NCBI GenBank assembly: GCA_963556195.1
Contig: OY744516.1
Location: 28,302,183-28,366,182 of the forward strand
Direction: 5' to 3'
From: Sepiola atlantica
Lineage: Eukaryota > Mollusca > Cephalopoda > Sepiida > Sepiolidae
Length of the DNA stretch: 64,000 nucleotides
The translations under genes were made by a program, and so were the position numbers. The notes beneath the pieces were generated by a model that was not told the DNA's origin, did not search any database, and saw only the letters and a program-made list of their open reading frames with translations. Shown piece after piece: positions 11,310 through 22,811 of the stretch. Within the stretch, counting starts at the first letter, position 1, and every line of letters starts with the position of its first letter.

Positions 11310-14300
11310 GTATGTTGTAAGAAATAATAATTCAAACAAACAAATCATAATTGTTGTGTTATTTTTCAAAGTTTTCCAGTTACTAATCAGTGTTTTCAGA
11401 TAAAAATAAAGGAAACAATTAATTGGAAGCAGTAGTTCCTATGTGTCCTCATTTATTCTGGGCCACATCGGGATTCAGCTAATCTATAATATTAATATGG
11501 TGGTTATGTCCTATATTGCCGTCTATACAGGATGCAATTGAAAGTTAGGCACTATACAAAGTGCATACACTTTACTTTGATCTTAAACAAAAAGGAAATA
11601 TTTTTATTTATAAAATATGACACATATTATTTCTGTCTGTCTGTTTGACTGTAAGATGACTCATTTGGAGCCTACTTTTGCACAAAGAAGAGACTTCATA
11701 TTTTGCTAAAGGAGTTTAGTACATTATAAGCTCAAACGACCATACCCGCTCATAGGAAAAGCTTCATTGGGTAATCTAGTAAAAAAACCGTAGCCGGAGT
11801 TCTCGAGGCAGCCCAGGAATGTATACAACAACTTTCTAACAACTGCTTTGATGGCATTTGAACCATGTTCGCTTGTATTTCTAATTGACCGTTCCAATGA
11901 CCCGAAAAAGGGGTCTGCTGCATGGATAACAGATTGTCATCTATACTTACTAAGCCATGGATCCTAATATAGTGCGTTAAAACCATAACACTATTCGTAG
12001 CTTCACATCATGAAAATATAAAAATGAATAAGGGTATAAAATAAACTCACGGTCTAAAGTTTTTCATCAAAATTAAAGCGTATAATCTTTTTTTTAATCC
12101 AAATACAAGAAAGACGCTGTCACGTTAGCTGCAAAAAATGTAAGCGTCTTCTACTGAGCAAGAAAACCTCTAAACCTTGCGAGTATCTTACAGCCTTATA
12201 AAACCACCATTCGCCCATGCATAAAGTATTGTTCCTACATATTGAAAGGTACACAGTGTTTGAAAAGTGGCTTCAATTGTTTCACAGATAAGTTATTAAA
12301 ATTAAAATTAAAATCTACATAAGTATCTCTTTAATGGATCTTTCTCGAATCTACTTCATTTTCCAATCATGCTTCTATAAACTGCTGGGGGGATACTCCG
12401 AGGATATCCTTCTACTCCATCATTACAGCCCTTTTGATGGATCGCACACGTTCAAATCTAGATACCTGATCACTCTTTTGAGTTTGAAGAAAAGAAAAAT
12501 CCACACAGAGCAAGATTTACGTGAATAGCAAAGTTTTACCAAACGAATCGATTCCAAGTGATGCCGACATGTATGTCCTTATAATAGTGCATCTATTTTT
12601 CATATTCGTATTAGTAAATACAACTAAAGTTTTGAAACATTTTCAAGATATATTGTTATATAGTTCGTTGACTCTAATTAGTTTTTGAGTTTCATACCTC
12701 GATTTCTTCTTTTCTCGGTTGTCAAATGTTGACCGCCTTTTTGGTCGTCTTGTATAAACGATCGGTCGTGACATGATTAGCTGCGGCTTATTTAGTATTG
12801 ACTACCAATCATAATGTGTATCGATTTGTAACAGCATCATAAATACAGTTTTTAAAACTTTCTTTCTTCAACTCGAAAGGAAGACACGGACATTTAAAAA
12901 TCTGTTGTTGAAGATATATCGTTTAGTTGGTGACAAAACATTTTCGCTGATCTAACTTAACTTTTTTCTAAAATCTGACGTCATTTTCTTGTCTGTCTTG
13001 ACTTCCGTTCTCACGATGCTGAGTTCTACTAATCTTACTTTTGAATTCGCTAACGACTTTTGTCCTTGAACAGACAATAATTCTTCTGTACTACCGATAT
13101 CTCCCGATATTTTACAAAAATAAAATAACATTTATTTAAAGAGAATATACTCGACACTCAATATCTAACAAAATTAATCCTGAGGAAACAAAAAATGCAA
13201 TCACTATATCTGCCCGTCTTCGTAAAAACAGTCGCTGTCTCGATACGTTTTATAATAAAAGTGTTACAATAATATGAATGCATCAATAATTATTCTCCGA
13301 TAAATGCAGTTTTAATTTGGATATTTAATCCCAATACTTATATGCACCGCTCATTGGCTTCGACGCATTCAATAGAGGAAAGCATTCTGACACTGTATTT
13401 AATTTGTAAACATAGAAATGACACCAAAATGTGCTAGTATGAATTATTAATATGCTATGTTTACTATATGCCTATAACAAGTAAATCAGATGTCTAATCT
13501 AGATAATCTAGCTATATGTCTATCTATTTACTACTAAAACTATGTGGATCTTGTTGGTTTGCTTGTTTTCGTGTGCACTTGATGACGACACTAAAGTATG
13601 ACATTGTCCATTAAAACCGACATGGGGAAAACTGGACACCGTGACTGACGTAACAAAAGTATGGCGTCATTCATGGAATACGAGAGAGAGGGAGGAAGAG
13701 ATTATGTAGACGAGAAAAATAAAAAAAACAAGATCCACAGAATTTTAGCAGTATAGTAGACCCTCAGAAGTTTAGTCGTTTGTCTAGTGGAAATCACGTG
13801 AGCTGGGAGTACAAATATAATACTGACATATGTTGATCTGTGTTTGTTTGTCCCCGTGCACACTTGATGGCATCACAAATGAATTACGCTAGAAAGAGAT
13901 GACGTCATTCTCTAAAACAGGTGTAAGAAATCAAAGAGATCCTTCGTGACGACATAAATGCTAAAGTAACAAAAGAAGGACATCATCCTTAAATCCAGAG
14001 AACATAGATCACAATGGACTGTATATCTATATACTAGACGATTCATCTAGAACCACAGGGGCACAATAGACTTGAAGAAGAGATACGATTGTCGTTTTTG
14101 TCACAACAGAAGAAAGATATTATTCTAGATCCGTGTTTCTGCTCTCTGAAACCGCCTACGACAACGCCTTGGACAACCATTCAGACGATGTATAGATACA
14201 ATATCTTTTCACTGTATTTTTAAATGGTTTGCTGTATAAAATAGATTTATTGGGTAATTGATATTAAACTTGACTGACGAAGTCTACATCGGCAGTTTCT

Positions 14301-15335
14301 ATGAGAACAATTATTTCCGGTTTAATTGAAAAATTATTCAGTGAACAATTCTAACGTCAGATAAAAGTTGCCTACCCCCGAAATATTAGAACAGGTACAT
14401 CACTATAATCTCCTTTGCCCTCTATTCTTCTAATGTGTATTTTTCCTATTTGTATTTACATAATTTACGGTCTTATCATAATCTTTAATAACAATAAATC
14501 ATAAATATTACATTTTTAAATCTTAGATAATGCGATTTTTCGCGATGAGTATTAAAATATCAAAATAATTATCCTACGACTGATTAAGATATTGATTTTT
14601 GAAAACTTTAATGATTTATTCCTAGTTGTTATTGATTTTGAATTCTTGGATTTGTTTTTATGTATATACAAAATAATTGCATGGATCAATCTTAAAAGAA
14701 GGCAAAAAAAATTAAAGAGTTATATTCAAAATCTACCACGTTTCTTACTTTTCCTCCTCTTTTCAACGTTACTTTTCTTCATTTCTAAAAGTTGTCTATT
14801 GCATTTTATCTCGTTTTCAGCTCTTAGTATTATTTACTGCTTTTGAAAATTTGTTTTGCATATAAATCATTTTAAAGGTCTTAAAGTCGAGGTGAGGGTC
14901 AGAATTATGAATAATAAGCAAACGCGTCGTAATTTAATTTCATGTTATATAAAATTAAAAGCTAATTAGTTCATATTAATTCAAAATCTTCGTACGAAGG
15001 TTATGTTTAATCAATACTTGATCTCATATTATTAAAATATAAGTGAAAATGTAAATGTTATTTTATAATTCATTATAATTCATGTTTTCGTTAAATAACG
15101 GAATTTGCTTCAACTTTTCTTAATTACGTCATCATCAAAAATGTTTTGGTATTATGTTTTGGTATGAAGAATAACATGATGAATGTTTATTTGCTTCGTA
15201 TAAATATCGATTCAATAGAACAGCTTAAATTAAGACAAAATTAACAAAAGTTGAACGAAAATTAAATATTCAAGGTCCGTTAACATTTTACTGTTTCCGA
15301 TAGCTAAGATTAGAGATATACACATCGAAATAGTT
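11310..15335. other. No recognisable gene; one degenerate duplication
   Basis: Searching both strands gives no family motif. About 13545-13700 and 13835-13990 are diverged direct copies (GATCTTGTTGGTTTGCTTG with GTGCACTTGATG against GATCTGTGTTTGTTTGTC with GTGCACACTTGATGGC), an old duplication or two copies of one repeat. Frames at 11750-11986, 12334-12528 and 14592-14846 are unrecognised and lack supporting context. Confidence 0.5.
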
Positions 15336-15339
15336 TTCG

Positions 15340-15690
15340 AAAAGTTTATCGGAACACAATCCATTAAAGTATTTGTAAAACAAGCACAAGGATGCAACAT
15401 TGCGGCTATGGGACAGGGTCTGGAGCTTGGTGGATAGTGAGGGGCCTATTGACGACTCTTTTTTGGACTTTGTCTAAGAGGGAGAGATTAGTGGATGATG
15501 TACCAACTCAGATATGGCAACAATACTCCATGCATGGGTAGATGCTTGCTTTGTAGAGGTACAGGATCATGTCGGGTGTGAGGAGTTTACTAGCACGGTA
15601 GAGGGAGCCTACCTTCTTTGCTGCATCTTTGACAATGTCTTCAATGTATTTATTCCAATTCATGTTATAACTTATGATATGGCTTTACTT
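15340..15690 (-). pseudogene. CR1/L2-like LINE 3' fragment
   Basis: On the minus strand one nearly open frame reads MNWNKYIEDIVKDAAKKVGS, LYRASKLLTPDMILYLYKAS, IYPCMEYCCHI, a stop, LLDKVQKRVVN, and after a frameshift LSHSRNVASLCLFYKYFNGL and CSDKLFE. This is the C-terminal region after the RT catalytic core of CR1/L2-type LINEs, where an IRPCMEYCSHIW block and an LxxLSHRRxVASL block are conserved. It starts at the LG..F..NMNWN block also seen at 6500 and 59070, so three fragments of one family are present. It is truncated at both ends. Confidence 0.85.
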
Positions 15691-15814
15691 ATTTAATTAA
15701 TGTATAAGAATTTATATGTAAACATTATTTAGAAATTCTACTATGAACATTAAGCAGAAAGTACTGTTATAACATATAGTAGCGAATGATGACCACCTCA
15801 TAATTCCTCGGTAG

Positions 15815-16170
15815 AAAAGCTAAGAGTGGCGCAATGCAAAATGAACGCATTATGCTCGGCATCATTTTACGACATATAGTTAAATAAACATCTAGATCCG
15901 ACAGCAAACTGGAGTAAATGACATCATTGCCACCATACGAACGACAAAAGATGGATGGACAGGTCAACTGTTCGAGATATACAGGTAGACATATAGAGAA
16001 ACACGATGGATCACGACACAATGGAAAATACCTAGAATAAAACCCCGAAACCGTGTGGAGAAACGAACTCGACAGCCAACTAGGTCCTTCACGGTCACGC
16101 CTAGCCAGGAATAACACAAGGTCGAAAGAAACAAGGAAGGTAATAAAACACCCTGATGATGATTCATTAT
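15815..16170 (+). pseudogene. LINE C-terminal fragment, second family
   Basis: The plus strand reads AMQNERIMLGIILRHIVK (matching the AMERAMLG..LRDR block after the RT in many invertebrate LINEs), then degraded sequence, then WRNELDSQLGPSRSRLARNN, TRSKETRKVIKHPDDDS and a stop. This matches the RP..RW.D.L....G..W...A..R..W block that ends such ORFs. Stops at about 15880 and 15915 and frameshifts kill it. It lies tail to tail with the minus-strand fragment at 15340-15690. Confidence 0.75.
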
Positions 16171-16790
16171 TTATTTTAAAGTTTTAATGTTGTCATTATA
16201 TTAACATACCGTATATTGCGAGTTTTCGTATCTTTTATATTTTTGTAGTTAAAATTATACAGTTGATTAGTAGATATTATTTTATATTATATCTTTATTA
16301 GTTATTAAATTTAACCCATTAGTGTACATTGTCCTTGTTAGGAGGAGAACGATAATTAAACATATGTCAGCAACATCTGTATTACTTTGAGATATCTATA
16401 GTTAGTCATAAAGGTTGGAGTGTCTTTCAAATAACCAACATACTATCTGATGTATATTGGCAATACTGATTTCACAGTTATCAGTATACTGCAAAATTCT
16501 AGAGTCGAAAGATTTAATCATTTCATCTATTATTTAATAACAGTTTTTGGTAAGTAGTCAGTTTAACCAATCCACATTTATAGATAGTATAAACGAATGC
16601 TCTAACTATCGTATAAAGTCAATAAAGTCTTTGGAAGTAATTTTGCTAAAATATAATATTGTATTTAAAAAATAATAATTAAAGTAAAACAATCCTGGCA
16701 TTAACGGCTTAAACTCTCAAAAATTTAGAAAAGTAATTTTTAAAGACGTATACATAGAAACCTCCCGCCATTAACGTTAGAATTCTTATG
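16170..16790. other. No recognisable gene
   Basis: AT-rich sequence only. Confidence 0.5.
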
Positions 16791-16792
16791 CA

Positions 16793-16836
16793 AGCTATTT
16801 TAGGCAAGCTATTTTATGCAAGCTATTTTATGCAAG
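16793..16836. repeat. 15-bp tandem repeat, about 3 copies
   Basis: GCAAGCTATTTTATG repeats about three times with one G/T difference. Confidence 0.9.
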
Positions 16837-16979
16837 CCTGAGTCTACATTTAAGTATTTCTCTTTATTTAAATTTAATGTTCTTCTTTCTACTCATAAGT
16901 TTAACTCAAAATAAACTATTTCATAACTTCCTTTCTGGTAAAACAGGTTGATATCTCACTGAGCTGCATCTGGATTTGT

Positions 16980-17520
16980 TTCGCATTTCGTAGACATATA
17001 AAATTCTCTAAAAATTTGTAAGTTTGTAGACATTTAAAATTATCTCCAAATCCTTTAGTACTATATATTTAAGGATTTCACTAAATCTGACAGTGAAATA
17101 TATTTTAAATTGTCTCAAAACATTTAGTTGTTGACATTATATCGATCAGTTTTATTCAATAACAGCCCCTTAAATAATATTTAAAACCTTTGAAATTATC
17201 TTTAAGTCTGCCTGTACTATCGGTTTCAAAAAATTCTAAAGTTTCTTCAAATGACTTTTAAAATCGTGTATTTTAGACATCTGTTAGTTTTTGTGCAATT
17301 GAGACATCATGAAATGTAGTAGTTTTAGACATTTAAAGCTCTCGTAAAATCTTCAGTTACCCTAATGTAGAACTGTTATCAAGTCCCTGAGTATTAGACA
17401 TTTAAGATAGTCTTTACATGTGACAGTTTCAGATATTTAAAACTATTTCCGAATATGCTAGTGTCAGATATTTAACATCGTAATCAAATCTATCAGTTTT
17501 AAACATTTAAAACCTTAAAA
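16980..17520. repeat. Degenerate minisatellite, period roughly 35-40 bp
   Basis: A motif like AGTTTTAGACATTTAAAA, then 4-6 bases, then TCTCAAAATCT(G) recurs a dozen or more times with heavy divergence (for example near 17030, 17275, 17320, 17395, 17440, 17475, 17500). This is an old tandem array close to losing recognisability. Confidence 0.65.
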
Positions 17521-17529
17521 TATGCACAC

Positions 17530-18000
17530 TGTTTTCCAGGTTTGTCTCTTCTAAAATGTTTCTGACAGATATGTGTTAATTGAAAATACTTATTTATGAA
17601 TTATCTGCGGACAATCTCACCGACTTAAATCAACGAAAGCGTAGCTATATCCTGTAACACTTCTTACACCAAACAATAAAGTAGGTATGATCTATTATAA
17701 ACGTCGAAAAAATAGAAGGAAATTGTATAGTTTTAAAAAAAACATAGTAAAATACATTTTTATTTTTATTTAACTTTTATAAAAAATATAACGGTTCTTC
17801 AAAAAAAAAAAGATCAGATTCATGTACCACAACGTACATTTCATAAAATAGGTAAATCTCAATAATTTTAACTATCATGTTTTCAAATTAAATTCTCTTT
17901 CCAGAAATGTAAAATTTATTTTTCTACAGAAAGACATTTGTGTAATTATCCTTGTCAATGTTTAAGCAAAAATTGAAGAGAAATATTTGTTTTTATTTCT
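17530..18000. other. No recognisable gene
   Basis: AT-rich sequence with a polyA run near 17800. Confidence 0.45.
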
Positions 18001-18059
18001 AGATTAAACTAAACATGTATCTTTGTTTATATACAGTTAAGTAGATGTGTTTATGTATT

Positions 18060-18620
18060 TGTGTCTACAGGATTAACTCGTAAGTTATGAGACCACTATT
18101 TATTTTTCTACATAGTTACTAAGCGTAAGGTGGGCTATATTTTGTTTAATTCTGTTACATGAAAATTGGGTAAAACGAAAAGATTCAGATAATTCAGATT
18201 TTTGTGGAATTTTAACAATATGTATTAGCATCAATTTCCGGTTCTTTTGAGTATCTAAAAGGGCTTTTAGCGGGATAAAATGGGAATCACCTTCCATATG
18301 AAATTCAAATATTTCGGATTTGCATTGAATATTATCCATAGTCATTAGACACCAATTAAGCAGGATTCCCTGAATTTCAATTTCTTCTTTAAATCTTTCT
18401 AGCTTAAAACGTAGATTTTAGAGAATTTCTATGATAAAAAATTCTTGTAATGTATTTTAATCAAAATTGGAATGAGGATGTTAGACATACACTTTAGTAT
18501 CATTTTATTTCGATTTTAATCTTCGAAATAGAACATCAAAGTGGTGCAAAACTGTTCTGTTCTAGAAATGTATTTTACTCGTTTTGGGACAGGGAGTCCT
18601 CTACTTTAAATTAAATGTGT
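18060..18620 (+). repeat. Dispersed repeat family A, copy 1
   Basis: Non-coding. Shares ordered blocks with 44310-44730 and 48800-49770, all in the same orientation: GATTTGCATTGA, then TCCATAG.CA.TTAGACACCAA, GCAGGATTCCCTGAATTTCA, AAAATTGGAATGAGGAT, TTTAGTA.CATT.TA and GTGGTGCAAAACTGTTCTG. Length is at least 550 bp. No protein, no poly(A) tail and no clear inverted ends are visible, so the class is unknown. Confidence 0.75.
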
Positions 18621-18639
18621 TTCTAATATTAGTTTATAT

Positions 18640-19270
18640 ACAGAAGTATATATATTTTTTTTTTTGGTAATTTGGGGAAAAATGTCTTGCGAGCCCTCAT
18701 TTTAGCGTGGGATTAACAGTGGGTAAATCTAGAATAAAGCCTACGAGATTTTTGGTGCTATTACAATCCTATGGTTTATATTTTTAGAAATTTTCCATTT
18801 TAGAACGATGAGTCCTTTTACTTTTAGATGCGTATCTAATTCTGTATATTGTGATCGAAAGGTCAGTCAGTTCAGAATTTTGAATGACATGAGAGTATCA
18901 GGAGAGCAGATCACAAATTAAAACTGAGAGGTCAGATAGAAAAGTGAATTCTATAAATGTGGCTGACAGAAATGCCACGAGATACTGGCCTTTTTGAACG
19001 ACCTACATTATACAGGGATCAACACCATCAGGCCTGCATACTCATACACATTCTCGCTCGATATCCCTTTCTCGTTCCATATCTGTTTCATGTACACGCG
19101 TATGCATACAGGCTTATATATACCTCAGAATAATCGCGAAAAACGTTACCTTTTCTATGTTACTTGTCCGGTTTTGTTCGGTTTTATTAACTTATTAATT
19201 ATCTTTTCAGTTAGTTAATGAGGACAAATAATACGATTTATGTTAACTGATACATGTAAACCTTTATATA
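18640..19270. other. No recognisable gene
   Basis: The 74-codon frame at 18994-19218 is unrecognised. Confidence 0.45.
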
Positions 19271-19300
19271 ACTATTATAGAATTATAAAAAGAAAAACTA

Positions 19301-19369
19301 TACACACATTAAGGTTGTACACATAATAACTTATTTCGACCCCTTTAATTAGGTCTCCTCAGATGTATA
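19301..19369 (-). ncRNA. Hammerhead ribozyme-like sequence, left arm
   Basis: Minus strand: CTGAGGA (19356-19362), stem II GACC/GGTC, GAAA (19334-19337), stem III TAAG/CTTA and stem I TATACAT/GTGTGTA are all kept. The base at position 16.1, just before the cleavage nucleotide, is A rather than U, so self-cleavage is probably lost or weak. Confidence 0.75.
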
Positions 19370-19390
19370 GACAACCAGGTCAAAAAAACC

Positions 19391-19459
19391 TATACATCTG
19401 AGGAGACCTAATTAATGGGGTCGAAATAAGTTATTATGTGTACAACCTTTATGTGTGTA
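19391..19459 (+). ncRNA. Hammerhead ribozyme-like sequence, right arm
   Basis: CTGAGGA at 19398-19404, stem II GACC/GGTC, GAAA at 19423-19426, stem I TATACAT/GTGTGTA. Stem III has CTTT in place of CTTA and position 16.1 is A, so two changes hit the stem III/cleavage-site junction. Probably inactive. Confidence 0.7.
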
Positions 19460-19499
19460 TAGTTTTTCTTTTTATAATTCTGTTTTGCTCTGTTTAAAT

Positions 19500-20040
19500 T
19501 ACATTGAGCTCTGTTATTCAGATTCTCTACACAAAATTGAAATCTACACACTATAACTATTATATAAAGAAAATCGCATTTATCTGGCTAAAACTCAGAA
19601 TCTACAAAAGAAACATAAAAAATGTTATATATTCAAATTGTACATGACCTCTAGCTGATTATGGTCGAACACATACTACACTATCAATTCCCTTGTGATC
19701 TTCAGTGATTAACTTTATAATAGGGGGCAGAAATATGAGGTGCTTTCATTCTAACTGGTAGCCGTTTTTGAAACAACACTGAAACTAGGTCAAACAGTCA
19801 GTTGCTGATCACTTTTTCTTCCCACTGATTTCTTTTTACTTTATTTTTATAATATGAAACCAGTTCTCAAAAAGACAGAGAGTCATTCGTCAAAAGAGCT
19901 GTTATAAAAAAGTAAAGTTACTAAAGATATGTACAAACGGTGAATCTTAAAAAAATGTTACACAAACTGCTTTTAACTTTTTCTATTTTGTCATTCATAT
20001 CCACAGACTAATAAGTTAATAAATAAATGACTGTTACTAG
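19500..20040. other. No recognisable gene
   Basis: Nothing supported. Confidence 0.45.
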
Positions 20041-20081
20041 AAGTTGGTGGGTGACCATTCACGAATACCAGGTTCTGTATG
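20041..20081 (+). mobile_element. 5S rRNA-like segment, second copy
   Basis: GTTGGTGGGTGACC, a 5-base gap, then GAATACCAGGTTCTGTA follows the 3' third of 5S rRNA and the minus-strand sequence at 8620-8663. What follows (to about 20200) differs from the other copy, so either the family has variable tails or both are independent 5S-derived relics. Confidence 0.45.
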
Positions 20082-20329
20082 TTATTCGACCCTCTTTTTA
20101 TCCTTGCATTGTTAGCAGTTGTCCTGGATTTCCCATTGCCATTGTACTAAAGCAATGCCGGATTAGAATGTGAATGCTTTACAAAAGACTATTTGTTGGG
20201 GCATCCTTACAGGGCCTACACCATGTTTCTCGCGAGTGAACGGCAACTATATCATTAAAACTTGAATTTCGTCGGAACGAGAGCAAGCTACTATTGGAAT
20301 TATTATTAAGCGCAGTGAATTCTAAGTGC

Positions 20330-20590
20330 CTTGCGATTGGATGAAAATCAGCTAATCACAGACCACTGTTTCAATCTCCGCAGAAAACACAGGAGAGCGT
20401 ATTTTTTTTTTAAAATAACGGTCTCTTTTCTCCAGCCTCGCAGCCGATCAACATCGTTCTTATCTGCCGTGTCAGGTGAAAGCGGGCTCATGCTTTTTTA
20501 GCGTATATAATACGCGCGAAGCCCTCTTGATGTTCTCAACTACTCTTCACAGCATCCTGTTACAAGACAACTGACATTTACAGTGAGTCC
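20330..20590 (+). promoter_or_regulatory. Candidate RNA polymerase II promoter and first-exon donor
   Basis: An inverted CCAAT box (ATTGG, 20336-20340) precedes a TATA box (TATATAATA, 20504-20512) set in a locally GC-rich CGTATATAATACGCGCG context. An initiator-like TCAACT sits about 32 bp downstream (about 20535). A consensus splice donor, GTGAGT, lies at 20583-20588, giving a possible 5'-UTR exon of about 45 bp. The combination is well spaced, but no downstream exon in the window could be tied to it, and a promoter inside a decayed mobile element is an alternative. Confidence 0.35.
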
Positions 20591-20807
20591 GCAAAGGCAC
20601 TTCTTTTGCAAGCAACATTCTATTTCTTCCTCCTCTTTTTTATCTATATAAATATCTTTTTTTCATCTACCCAAGTTGTTTGCTATCTCTGTTCTTGTCT
20701 GGTCACGTTTATATGCCACCAACATTTCTTCATTTTAACGGGAAAAATCCCAACACTACCTCCATGGATTAAATAATGATGACCATTCTAAATTCCGTAC
20801 AGATACC

Positions 20808-20883
20808 CGAGTTCGACATATAAATTCCCGAATTCGACATACAAACTCAAGAGTTTGACATACAGCTTTTAGAGTTTGACGAG
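20808..20883. repeat. 22-bp minisatellite, about 4 copies
   Basis: Units built on GAGTTCGACATACAAACTC recur about every 22 bp with drift. They end at a GACGAGACGCTTCCGAAG stretch followed by TCGGCCGAAACGTTG. Confidence 0.75.
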
Positions 20884-20999
20884 ACGCTTCCGAAGAATGT
20901 GGAGGTTATGTCGGCCGAAACGTTGTTAGAATTACATCCAAGATGAGAAAATTAGTCCAATTAATCCAAATAATCCAAATTATTCGCTACACTTTTTAA

Positions 21000-22080
21000 A
21001 ATTTCCCTAACTAAGTAATTAATATTAATAAATTAATTGAACTTTCTGTTTCTACTTTAGTTAAATTTCTGTCCCTAATTTAATAAGTATTACAAGATAC
21101 TTCCAACGTCACTGCTATCATAATTAGACAAACCTGTTGGCAGGTTCTACGTAATACGTGAGCCATTTTCACAAATCATAGATTATGACTTTCTGCCAAC
21201 ATCATTACGTAAAGAGAATAATATTTATATTTCGATCTAACTGAAAAAACTTCTCCATATTCTTTAATATACCTGAGAATCGTTAAACCGTTACAGGGGA
21301 AATGTGAAGAACCGCTAATCTTGTCTACTTGCTCTTTGACTGTCCAGGTGCAATCGTTTGGAATAATAGTATATATAGAACGGTATGTTTCGGCATTGAA
21401 CATTGAACAATCGCAACATAGAGATATATCATTAAAGAGAAAATGAAGATTAATACATGTATGTACATCTTTCTATATCATAAAACACACACATCTTCTA
21501 AATGAATTAATGTGGCCCATTTCTTGAACTGACGGTGTGATTAAAACGTTTTATTTCAAGTCGACCTGAATATTACTCCATTTGCTAAGAATGTTACATT
21601 ACTTTAAAAAAGCGTAAGTCGTAAAGCAGTTTTTATATTTCATTTTGAAAATTATGGCTTAATTATTTAATACTATTTAAAATATCCATTTTAATATGAC
21701 GGTAACATTTGGTTAAATGCTGACTGACATCGGCACTGCAACTCGAACAGCTTTCGTAGAATAAGTATTAAAAACAAAACTGAAATAAAATATATTCGTA
21801 CCAGTAAGATATAAGGAAAATTAACGAAAAAATAGGACTACTTGAATGAAATTGAGATATGTGAGACTGGTTGTTATTTGCATCTGACTTCGAAAATCCA
21901 ACTAACATAATTTTATTGAAGTATGATGCCATGTTTGCTTCGTATATAGATAAATATCCTCATGAAAAAAAAAAACAAAGCAAAATTATGAATAAAAAAT
22001 AAAATACGTATTTGTTAATTGTTATCGTAGCTTAATTTAAGGACTACATAAACCTATCCGCTCAGTATAAATACAGGGAT
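21000..22080. other. No recognisable gene
   Basis: AT-rich sequence. The 75-codon minus frame at 21176-21403 is unrecognised. Confidence 0.45.
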
Positions 22081-22088
22081 CACAGTGT

Positions 22089-22799
22089 TGTAACTACCAA
22101 AGTCCGATGGGAACTGGACAATTTAGGTGGCTTTTTTACGTCGATCTGAAGAATTGGAGGTCTACCAGTTCAGGCTTTGCCTCCCTTTTTGGGGGTGGAG
22201 TAAGTTTATTGCTTACTGACTAAAGTGCACCGACCAGTGAATGCTGACGGGGCTTCCCATGCAATATCAAAAGGGCCAGAGTCCTTTCTTTAGGCGCGAT
22301 GGCTTGACTCTCCCCATCTTTTAGACTTGTGTCACATTTTCCTGTCGTGGGAAGGAAGTAAATACGTGTAACTACCCCAGTCTGACGGGAACTGGGCTAT
22401 TTCGGTGGCCTTTTATCCGTTGTGCGGGGGTATTGGTCCTTGGTAGTCCTAGGAGGTCAATCTTGCCAGGCCTTGCCTCCCCTCTTTGTGTGAAGTAAGT
22501 TTACTGCTTACTGTCTGAGGCGTCCTGACCGGAGAATGCCGACGGGATTTCCAAGGCAATTTTTAAAAGGCGAGAGTGCTCTTTCTTGACTTGACCTTCT
22601 GGTCTTGTGCCACATCTTCCTGTAATGGAAAGTAAGTAAATGCTTATTACTCTAATAACTCTTGAAGTCTTAAACTGGCAGTCAACGCAGACGTTCAGCC
22701 ACTCTTGATATCTGTTGTATTATACTTTTTCAATGTAATTTGTTTCTAAAACTGTGAGTTCTTGTTTTTTTTTTTCGGATTCTTTCCAGGGCTACAACA
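22089..22799 (+). mobile_element. Candidate 5' LTR of the Gypsy element, with an internal duplication
   Basis: Starts with TGTAACTACC and would end with TACAACA two to three bases before a primer-binding site. Inside are two head-to-tail copies of a 278-bp unit (22089-22366 and 22367-22641), both beginning TGTAACTACC and sharing GACGGGAACTGG-, GCCTTGCCTCCC- and AGTAAGTTTA.TGCTTACTG-type blocks. The LTR is therefore either 711 bp with a duplicated upstream part or 433 bp (22367-22799) preceded by a partial copy. No 3' LTR lies in the window for comparison. Placement upstream of a tRNA-type primer site and gag supports the call. Confidence 0.55.
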
Positions 22800-22801
22800 A
22801 C

Positions 22802-22811
22802 TGGCGACGAG
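22802..22811 (+). other. Primer-binding site, tRNA-Ser type
   Basis: TGGCGACGAG is complementary to a 3' end CTCGTCG-CCA, as found in animal serine tRNAs that begin CGACGAG/GACGAG. TGG pairing with the CCA end, the position just after the LTR end, and gag about 0.8 kb downstream all agree. An alternative reading, a splice acceptor (polypyrimidine tract then TTCCAG at 22789), is less likely given the Gypsy gag that follows. Confidence 0.6.

Larger units (their letters stand above)
19280..19482. mobile_element. Inverted pair of Penelope-like element ends
   Basis: Arms 19280-19370 and 19390-19482 are near-perfect inverted copies of the roughly 100-bp sequence that ends the PLE at about 28600. 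The left copy extends about 20 bp further into PLE sequence (the spacer, read on the minus strand, matches 28493-28507). Both arms stop at the same point, after TTTTTATAATTCT, as the 28.6-kb copy does before its TA array, which defines the element end. Each arm holds a hammerhead core. Inverted or tandem joining of partial copies is known for PLEs. Confidence 0.85.

Noticed and set aside
15514..15696. 60-codon plus-strand frame
   Set aside because: Antisense to the CR1/L2-like fragment.
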